Source: Halobacillus massiliensis
GTDB taxonomy: Bacteria; Bacillota; Bacilli; Bacillales; Halobacillaceae
Length of the DNA: 64,000 nucleotides
Assembly: GCF_900166625.1 (NCBI RefSeq)
Contig: NZ_LT800499.1
Location: forward strand, 3,855,213-3,919,212
Reading direction: 5' to 3'
The notes under the pieces were generated by a model, which saw only the letters and a list, made by a program, of their open reading frames with translations, was not told the DNA's origin and did not search any database. Every line of letters begins with the position of its first letter. Position 1 is the stretch's first letter. A program made the position numbers and the translations under genes. Positions 27,278 to 33,048 of the stretch are shown in pieces.

Positions 27278-27963
27278 GATCTTCCTCCTTGAATGAATTC
27301 ATTTTCTAAAAACTGGACAAATACATTCGGACCCTTTATCCCAACATGCGCTCCACTAGAGACAAACCGTAAATGCTCTTCATGTGCCAACAACCACTTA
27401 TTTTTCATATATAATAGAGAATCTTCTCTTTTCTCTTCTTCATTAAGGGGGCTATTTGTACCTTCAGGTAAGATAACCACACATTTAAAACCATCAGAAG
27501 TAACTTTACAGGGTGCAAGGTGCAAAGTAGTTTGATAGATTTCTATTGCTGTGCCTTTTGGTATGTAGAATGCTTTGAGAAACTTGGTATCAAAAGTTTT
27601 TTGCTCGACTTCATTTAAATGGCCTAATAACAAAACCAGGTCAGTAACAGCAACATTAATTTCACTGCCTTTATGGTACTCTAACCCCCCTAAGTTTGAA
27701 TTGTTTCCATTACAATAACCAATTTGACAACTCATTCCACCATAATACTTTCTTTCAATTAGTGTCTTTAACTCTTGATTTTCTAGCTCTGCTGCACTAG
27801 GGAGGTATTGGTTTCCTTTTTCAGGGACAGGTATGGTATCCATCTTCTCCTCAAACTTATCCACTGGAAAATCTTCTAATACTCTTCCGTAGCGTATAAA
27901 AGAACTGTCTTTGACATCATGAACCTTCAATGAATCATTAATAGCCTGTAATTTTTCTATCAT
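27274..27963 (-). CDS. DUF4867 family protein, first gene of the sulfosugar operon
   Basis: 229 residues, cytoplasmic, with a cupin-like pattern. The family core QIGYCNGNNSNLGGLEYH (about 78-95), SEINVAVTDLVLLLG and FYIPKGTAIEIYQTTLHLAPC (about 131-151) carries possible metal ligands His, Glu and His. The function is not established to my knowledge. Sugar isomerase, epimerase or mutarotase roles would all suit an operon that starts with an alpha-glycoside. GGAGG precedes the ATG, and the GntR operator ends 17 bp upstream of the start. Confidence 0.75.
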   Translation of the reverse strand: MIEKLQAINDSLKVHDVKDSSFIRYGRVLEDFPVDKFEEKMDTIPVPEKGNQYLPSAAELENQELKTLIERKYYGGMSCQIGYCNGNNSNLGGLEYHKGSEINVAVTDLVLLLGHLNEVEQKTFDTKFLKAFYIPKGTAIEIYQTTLHLAPCKVTSDGFKCVVILPEGTNSPLNEEEKREDSLLYMKNKWLLAHEEHLRFVSSGAHVGIKGPNVFVQFLENEFIQGGRS

Positions 27964-27979
27964 ATTGTTCCTCCTAATA

Positions 27980-27995
27980 AAAGGTATCTACCTTT
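27980..27995. promoter_or_regulatory. GntR operator, copy 1 (predicted)
   Basis: Perfect palindrome AAAGGTA-TC-TACCTTT between the operon promoter and the first ribosome site. The GGTA...TACC core resembles sites of other HutC-type GntR regulators such as NagR. Confidence 0.65.
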
Positions 27996-28026
27996 AAACA
28001 AACATCACTATCTATTGTTGTACTCT

Positions 28027-28056
28027 ATTCTAATGGAAGCGTATTCAAAAAATCAA
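28027..28056 (-). promoter_or_regulatory. Promoter of the sulfosugar operon with a cre-like site in its spacer
   Basis: On the minus strand TTGATT (28051-28056) and TAGAAT (28027-28032) are 18 bases apart. The spacer holds TGAATACGCTTCCA (28034-28047), which agrees with cre at 12 of 14 positions, so CcpA could block this promoter. Confidence 0.5.
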
Positions 28057-28166
28057 GTGAATTTTTAAATTTTTAGAATTTTTATTACGGGTTCTTTTTT
28101 ATCGTTTTTCATTATGCAAGCAGACTATCTTTGTTCTCCTTACTTAACTATTAAAAAACACAAAAA

Positions 28167-28200
28167 AAGACTACCACCTTTTTCTAAAGTAAGTAGTCTT
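28167..28200 (-). terminator. Minus-strand terminator without a matching gene
   Basis: 8 bp stem AAGACTAC / GTAGTCTT followed on the minus strand by TTTTT. No intact minus-strand gene lies to its right before 28977, so it may belong to a lost gene, or insulate the operon promoter. Confidence 0.5.
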
Positions 28201-28281
28201 CTTAATGTTTTATACAGTTTTAATTTAAGCTAGGGGGGAGTGTAAGAAAGACCTTACATCATAGCCCCATTCTCATAGTAA

Positions 28282-28735
28282 ATGAAATACTTAGTTTTAC
28301 CTGGAACATTACTTGAGACTTTTTCCAGAACTAAATTTGCAGTAGATGTCCATACAACGGTAGTCACCCAAGGGGCATCGGAAATTTATTTACAAAGCGG
28401 GATGTACGAAGACCACATACATAAATTAAGAAGACAATACAAGAGAAAAGGTACACTACTCAAAAAGGGGTATCTCGCACACCTTCCGGAAGAGGCAGAG
28501 TTTACAGGCGGGGAGTCTGGTTTTTATTCGACCATTATACTGCCTGAACGAATAAAAGGGATGCAGCTGGTGGATCACCTTAAACATAAGAATGTACTTC
28601 TACAGGATACAACAGCTATGTATCTCAAAATATCGGAAAGAAAACGTAGTTCGACTAAGTGTGTCACAGGTTGAAGATAAGAATATCCCGATAGGTATTG
28701 AAAAGATTGGTAAAGGAATTCGTGAGTTACTATGA
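28282..28735 (+). pseudogene. C-terminal remnant of a MocR/PdxR-type GntR regulator
   Basis: An open stretch of 130 codons matches the end of the aminotransferase-like domain of MocR regulators: YLVLPGTLLE, then FAVDVHTTVVTQGA, then GESGFYSTIILPERI. The reading frame is lost near 28648. One frame over, the family C-terminus continues as RLSVSQVEDKNIPIG to a TGA at 28733-28735. The N-terminal DNA-binding half and PLP lysine region are absent, and an in-frame stop precedes the ATG. It is a truncated, frameshifted fossil. Confidence 0.75.
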
Positions 28736-28811
28736 TAGCTGCGTCCAGATACTCTTTGCCACTCTTCTACCGTCTTCATAGTTTAGGTTGGTTTCTGTGT
28801 GTAAAAGTTTA

Positions 28812-28840
28812 TTGCTAACTATGTAAAAATGTTGTATAGT
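28812..28840 (+). promoter_or_regulatory. Promoter of the candidate small RNA
   Basis: TTGCTA (28812-28817) and TATAGT (28835-28840) with a 17-base spacer; transcription would begin near 28847. Confidence 0.5.
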
Positions 28841-28846
28841 TTAAGA

Positions 28847-28966
28847 GCGATGAGCTATTTGTATAAGACGAATTATAAGCTTAAAAGCTAAACGGCGAAT
28901 GTGGTCGTCGGTATATTCGCGACAAAAATCGAAAAGCCTTCCCCTTAGAGGGAAGGCTTTTTTGCG
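28847..28966 (+). ncRNA. Candidate structured small RNA (about 120 nt)
   Basis: It runs from the predicted promoter to a strong terminator (AAGCCTTCCC / GGGAAGGCTT then T6). It has no open reading frame of note. Two hairpins can be drawn: AGCTT-AA-AAGCT near 28879-28890, and GCGAAT / ATTCGC enclosing a G/U-rich loop. A second copy at 30381-30494 keeps both hairpins, with a compensating G-C to A-U change in the latter. No known RNA family was recognised. Confidence 0.45.
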
Positions 28967-28979
28967 TACTAGAGACTTA
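28867..28979 (+). repeat. 113 bp direct repeat, copy 1
   Basis: It begins GACGAATTATAAGCTTAA and ends at the DUF1206 stop codon. It aligns end to end with 30381-30494, differing by scattered substitutions and short indels. It contains a terminator that could serve the convergent DUF1206 gene. Confidence 0.75.
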
Positions 28980-29807
28980 TTTAATCTTTCCAAAGCTCAT
29001 ATGTTCATGACGTCCACGTATAATCTGATAGACCCCGTATAAAATTAAGCCTAATGCGACCACGCCTAAAACCCACTGGCCGTAGGGTGTTTGGGCTAGT
29101 TCAGAAAGGGCTCCATCAAGTCCCTTCGCTTGATCAGGATTAGAGTTTACGGCTGTCTGTACAAAGAAAAACCCGATAAGTCCTAATACCACTCCTCGTG
29201 ACATTAATCCCATTTTCCCTGATTTACAAGCAATTTTTTGTTCGTGAGGATCCATTTGGCCCGTTTTAAATTGCTTCATAAACCTTTCGCTCCATCCGGT
29301 GAAAAGCTCGTAGAGGCCGTAACCGATAATGATAATACCAATTGCACCTAAGATCCATTGCCCAAACGGCTGGGATAACAACTGAGCTGAAAGTGATTCT
29401 TCTGATTTGCTGCCACTGCCTGCGTGCATGGCTATCTTGAGTGCTTTGAAAGCAAGGGCACCATAAATGACCCCACTTACGGCATAACCTATCCGGGAAA
29501 TAGCTCCCTTATTCTGAGGGTTTTTAATAGCCTTAATAAATCCCCAGATGACATAACCAATTAGACCAATTCCTACTAACCATAGCAGGATTTCTCCAAA
29601 TTTGACTCCCGCTAAGGTACGAAGCATCCCGCTCGTTCCGGTTGTTTTTCCTCCTACACCGATGGCCGCCATAAAGGCGAGAATCCCTACAAGGCCGTAA
29701 ACCGTCCCTTTAGCCATGTAACCGAACCTGCCAAACCGACGAATCCAGGGTTTGATTTCTTCTTTTGTTTGTTGAGATTGCGTTCTAGTTGTCATTGCTG
29801 AACTCAC
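28977..29807 (-). CDS. DUF1206 membrane protein
   Basis: 276 residues built from three repeats of about 80-90 residues, each with two membrane segments (motifs ...RFGYMAKGTVYGLVGILAF, ...RIGYAVSGVIYGALAF, ...GLMSRGVVLGLIGFF). This is the DUF1206 layout; the function is not known. The start is either GTG 29807, close behind GAGGAG, or the ATG four codons later. The repeat element with its terminator abuts its stop. Confidence 0.85.
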   Translation of the reverse strand: MSSAMTTRTQSQQTKEEIKPWIRRFGRFGYMAKGTVYGLVGILAFMAAIGVGGKTTGTSGMLRTLAGVKFGEILLWLVGIGLIGYVIWGFIKAIKNPQNKGAISRIGYAVSGVIYGALAFKALKIAMHAGSGSKSEESLSAQLLSQPFGQWILGAIGIIIIGYGLYELFTGWSERFMKQFKTGQMDPHEQKIACKSGKMGLMSRGVVLGLIGFFFVQTAVNSNPDQAKGLDGALSELAQTPYGQWVLGVVALGLILYGVYQIIRGRHEHMSFGKIK

Positions 29808-30009
29808 GACTCCTCACTCATTTTCCTTAGAATTTTTATTCGCCTAGCTATATCCCAAGATACTCTGGAAAAATATTTGCAACATGATTCTTAGATGTGC
29901 ACCTAAATTGTATAGTATTCTAAGAAAAAAGGGATGTTCATGTATTTAACTATAAAAGAAACAACAGATTACTGAGACCTGCTGAAGAATTACTTTTCTT
30001 TTCCTAATC

Positions 30010-30175
30010 CATTTATTTTCAACAGAGTACCCATTAAAGAAGCCATGTTGCTCACCCGTCCTCCCGGTTCAAAAAACTCCAGACTCCATCCTGGTCCACC
30101 TTTACTACTCCTCCATAATGATTTAACTATACATGATAAATCCGTATTAGCATTGTGGTAACTTTTATTTTTCGT
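30010..30175 (-). pseudogene. Internally deleted remnant of a degV copy
   Basis: Positions 30010-30091 (minus strand) encode SLEFFEPGGRVSNMASLMG, close to the SLEFLKAGGRVSNMASLIG segment of the intact DegV at 8523-9374. Beyond it, 30119-30172 matches the non-coding leader of that gene (both hold TTTAACTATACATGA and GGTAACTTTTATT-type runs). The first half of the gene is missing between them, and the end is degraded. Confidence 0.75.
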
Positions 30176-30380
30176 ACTTTTACTACTGCAGGTGTTATTC
30201 TTTATTGATATCATTAAGTCCTTTGAATTCTTCAATCACAATATCAACATTCATACTTTCAGGGTTGCTGACTGCTGCTAGATCGATTTTCATTCCCAAT
30301 GGGTATCGGGGTCAGCGGGCGACATAATCGAGCTTTCACTTTGCCTTCTTGTTTATCAAAAAACAAGCTGATGGTTGAAT
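30176..30380. other. Degraded sequence between degV remnant and repeat copy 2
   Basis: On the minus strand short broken frames can be read (for example MKIDLAAVSNPESM at about 30290) that look like gene debris, but I cannot name a parent. Confidence 0.3.
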
Positions 30381-30494
30381 GACGAATTATAAGCTTAAGA
30401 GCTAAATGACGAAAGCGGTGGTCGGTACATTCGTGACAAAAATCTAAAGCCTTCCCTTTTTATAGGGAAGGCTTTTTTGCGTACGAGAGATTTA
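30381..30494 (+). repeat. 113 bp direct repeat, copy 2 (candidate small RNA paralogue)
   Basis: It aligns with 28867-28979 over its whole length and keeps the AGCT hairpin, the ACGAA / TTCGT stem and the GCCTTCCC terminator with T6. No clear -35/-10 pair is visible upstream, so this copy may be silent. The next gene has its own promoter downstream of it. Confidence 0.7.
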
Positions 30495-30520
30495 AATAAT
30501 CTATAATTATAATTCTCTCT

Positions 30521-30549
30521 TTGCAATAGTTTACACAATTGCTTATGAT
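30521..30549 (+). promoter_or_regulatory. Promoter of the ArAE gene
   Basis: TTGCAA (30521-30526), a 17-base spacer and TATGAT (30544-30549), about 50 bp before the start codon. Confidence 0.6.
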
Positions 30550-30599
30550 AAGAGCGTGAAAAAAATCCTTTGTCAATGTTAGAGTAAAGGAGGAATCAG

Positions 30600-31649
30600 A
30601 TGAATATTGGAGCTCGCATGCTTAAAACAGGGATCGCTGTTACCCTCTCCTTGCTCTTATGTCATGCTTTTAATTTTACAACAACTGGATTTGCTGCGAT
30701 CGCCGCTTTTTTAGCCATCCAGCCTTCCGTTTATCGATCATGGAAACATTTGCTCGATCAAATTCAAGCCAATGTCATCGGCGCCCTCTTTGCCTTTGGC
30801 ACGCTTTATCTCCTTGGGAACCATCCTGTGGTTACTGGAATTATTGTAATTCTTTTAATCGGTATAAATTCACGGTTAGGTGTTGAAAACGTCGGACTTT
30901 CTGTCGTAACTGCCATTGCGATTTTAGAAATACAAGATCCGCATGTATTTCAGTTTGGCATGGAGCGATTTTTATCCGTCATGGTCGGAATCGTTTCCGC
31001 AGTGCTCATCAATATGATATTTTTACCACCTAAATATGAAGAACGATTGCTCTCCCATATAGAAACCACCGGCGAACAACTTTCCATGCTTCTTCGCTCG
31101 CTTGTTTTTGGAGAACTAGAGAAAGAAGCCTACCGGGAAGCGAAGGAAAGCGCGGAGATAAACATAGAAAAAGCTGAAAAACTTTTTGATTTTTACCGCG
31201 ATGAATTCAACCGTTTGTTTAGAAATGCTCCTTACAGTCGGGCGAAAAAGCTTGTACTTTTCAAACAAATGATCATGATTTTAAAAAAGGAGCTTGAAGT
31301 CATAGACCATTTCGAACATCAATCTTCCGCTCTTTTATATGTCAGTGACGGTCTGAAAGATGATATTCAGGAATTTTTGTACGCTTTAACGAATTATGAG
31401 GAAAAAATATTTATGAAATACGAACGTAAAATCAAGCGATCCTACTCAGATGACCTGCATGATAAAATAGAAGAACAGAAAATTCGACTTCTTTCCCATT
31501 TAAGCAAGACCACGCCTGATAGAATCACAGATTTAGAAGATGTAAAAAAGCATTCCTACTTGTTTGCCCTAGTGTCCTCCCTCTCTCACCTATCAGACGA
31601 ACTGGAGAAATTAGACATACTCGTAGAACGTTATCATAAATACGAATGA
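30600..31649 (+). CDS. Aromatic acid exporter (ArAE/FUSC) family membrane protein
   Basis: 349 residues. Four to six membrane segments lie in the first 150 residues, with the family block IAAFLAIQPSVYRSWKH near residue 35. A cytoplasmic, mostly helical C-terminal half of about 200 residues follows. This is the layout of the small Bacillus ArAE proteins (DUF939-like), thought to export aromatic or other organic acids. AAAGGAGG is well placed before the ATG. Single-gene unit. Confidence 0.8.
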   Translation: MNIGARMLKTGIAVTLSLLLCHAFNFTTTGFAAIAAFLAIQPSVYRSWKHLLDQIQANVIGALFAFGTLYLLGNHPVVTGIIVILLIGINSRLGVENVGLSVVTAIAILEIQDPHVFQFGMERFLSVMVGIVSAVLINMIFLPPKYEERLLSHIETTGEQLSMLLRSLVFGELEKEAYREAKESAEINIEKAEKLFDFYRDEFNRLFRNAPYSRAKKLVLFKQMIMILKKELEVIDHFEHQSSALLYVSDGLKDDIQEFLYALTNYEEKIFMKYERKIKRSYSDDLHDKIEEQKIRLLSHLSKTTPDRITDLEDVKKHSYLFALVSSLSHLSDELEKLDILVERYHKYE

Positions 31650-31764
31650 AAAAATTCCAGGTTTTTGGGCTTTTTTTATTTTATGTAATCTGAAAAATTC
31701 TCTTCCTTCCTAATGCTAATGAACAGATATATTTTATACGAAGAAGGGTGGCGACTTTGCTTCC

Positions 31765-31928
31765 GAACCTATTATTGATCCTCCAGTTACTAATATTGTC
31801 CTTCCTCCTGACACTATCGGAAAGACTGCCTTTGATGTGTTATTAACAAAGATTCATAACCCTAAATATATGAGTCACATTGAATTGCCCCCTCTCTAAT
31901 TACTCGTAAATCATGTGGCTGTAAATAA
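31765..31928 (+). pseudogene. C-terminal remnant of a LacI-family regulator
   Basis: Codons from 31765 read EPIIDPPVTNIVLPPDTIGK and continue through KYMSHIELPP to a premature stop. One frame over, the usual LacI tail follows as LITRKSCGCK and a TAA at 31926-31928. Only the last ~55 residues remain and they are frameshifted. A terminator follows at 31955. Confidence 0.7.
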
Positions 31929-31954
31929 ACTATTTAAACATTAACTAACTTTAG

Positions 31955-31988
31955 AACAGAGTCTATAACTAAGACTCTGTTTATTTTG
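31955..31988 (+). terminator. Terminator after the LacI remnant
   Basis: 10 bp stem AACAGAGTCT / AGACTCTGTT followed by TATTTTGTT. A weaker hairpin (AGAGA-CGCT / AGCG-TCTCT) follows at 32029-32056. Confidence 0.75.
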
Positions 31989-32104
31989 TTACTTCATTAT
32001 CCCCCTCCCCCTTTCAAAATATTAAAACAGAGATCGCTTGAGCGTCTCTTTATCACTTTCACCTGCTATTATCTCCCACTTTATCAAAAAGAGATCTTTT
32101 TCTA

Positions 32105-32133
32105 TTGCCACTAAATTAAAATAGTGTTACTAT
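32105..32133 (+). promoter_or_regulatory. Promoter of the PPDK operon
   Basis: TTGCCA (32105-32110), a 17-base spacer and TACTAT (32128-32133); start of transcription near 32140, leaving a leader of about 90 bases. Confidence 0.5.
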
Positions 32134-32147
32134 ACTACCCAATATAG

Positions 32148-32187
32148 TATGACATATTAAAAGTAAATAGATTATTAGTATGTCACT
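32148..32187. promoter_or_regulatory. Two CcpN-like operators
   Basis: TATGACATATT (32148-32158) fits the CcpN consensus TRTGHYATAYW fully. The minus-strand AGTGACATACT (32177-32187) fits 10 of 11. They lie just downstream of the predicted start of transcription. CcpN represses gluconeogenic genes in B. subtilis, which suits a PPDK operon. Confidence 0.55.
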
Positions 32188-32229
32188 TTAGAATGAAAGT
32201 CATATTAAAAGGAGGATAAGAAAATATAA

Positions 32230-33048
32230 ATGCGGAAAAAAGAAACTGTATATGTTGTTTCAGATTCAGTCGGTGAAACAGCTGATTTAATGGTAAAGGC
32301 TGTGTCCAGTCAATTTACAGGGCAGGACATTGAAATCAAGCACTTTTCCTATGTAGAAAACAAGCAGGACATTAACAATGTTATTACGGTAGCGAAGTAC
32401 AGTGATGCTATCATTGCCTACACCATTGTCCTCCCTGGATTAAAGGAATACCTCGATGTTAGAGCAGCAGATGAAAAGATTCTGACAGTTGATCTCATGC
32501 TTCCTTTAATAGATGCATTCACTCAAAAATTTAACAGTGAACCCCATGGTCAGCCCGGACAGATGAGAAAGCTTGATGAAAACTATTATAAAAGAGTAGA
32601 AGCTATTGAATTTGCTGTGAAATATGATGATGGACAAGAAGTAAGAGGGCTGAGACTTGCAGATATTGTACTTATAGGTGTTTCCAGGACTTCTAAAACC
32701 CCTCTCTCCATGTACTTGGCAAATAAAAAGTTCAAAGTGGCCAATGTCCCTTTGATTCCAGAGATACCACCTCCTCAAGAGCTTTTTTCCATCCCAAGAA
32801 GCAAATGTGTAGGATTAATGATTACACCAGAAAAACTGAATGATATTCGCCGAGAACGGCTGAAAAACTTAGGTTTAACTTCGTCTGCGAATTATGCTTC
32901 ACTCGATAGAATCCTTCAAGAACTTCATAGTGCGGAAAGTATTATGAGAAAAATCGGCTGTCCAATTATTGATGTTTCTAATAAAGCAATTGAGGAGACA
33001 GCCGACATTATTTTAGCGATGTTTAATAAAAGGGGGAGCTTTGTATAA
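32230..33048 (+). CDS. PPDK regulatory protein (bifunctional kinase/pyrophosphorylase, DUF299)
   Basis: 272 residues. It has the P-loop-like GVSRTSKTPLSMYLA (about 153-167) and the family blocks YVVSDSVGETA at the N-terminus and FSIPRSKCVGLMITPEKL near residue 190. It turns PPDK off by ADP-dependent phosphorylation of a Thr near the catalytic His, and on again by phosphate-dependent release of PPi. The GGAGG is 14 bases from the ATG, longer than usual, and an in-frame stop bars any earlier start. Its stop overlaps the PPDK ATG by one base. It is homologous to B. subtilis YqfL. Confidence 0.9.
   Translation: MRKKETVYVVSDSVGETADLMVKAVSSQFTGQDIEIKHFSYVENKQDINNVITVAKYSDAIIAYTIVLPGLKEYLDVRAADEKILTVDLMLPLIDAFTQKFNSEPHGQPGQMRKLDENYYKRVEAIEFAVKYDDGQEVRGLRLADIVLIGVSRTSKTPLSMYLANKKFKVANVPLIPEIPPPQELFSIPRSKCVGLMITPEKLNDIRRERLKNLGLTSSANYASLDRILQELHSAESIMRKIGCPIIDVSNKAIEETADIILAMFNKRGSFV

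Noticed and set aside
28867-28979. Riboswitch reading of the repeat element
   Set aside because: In both copies the terminator is followed either by a convergent gene or by a gene with its own promoter, so no controlled downstream gene exists.
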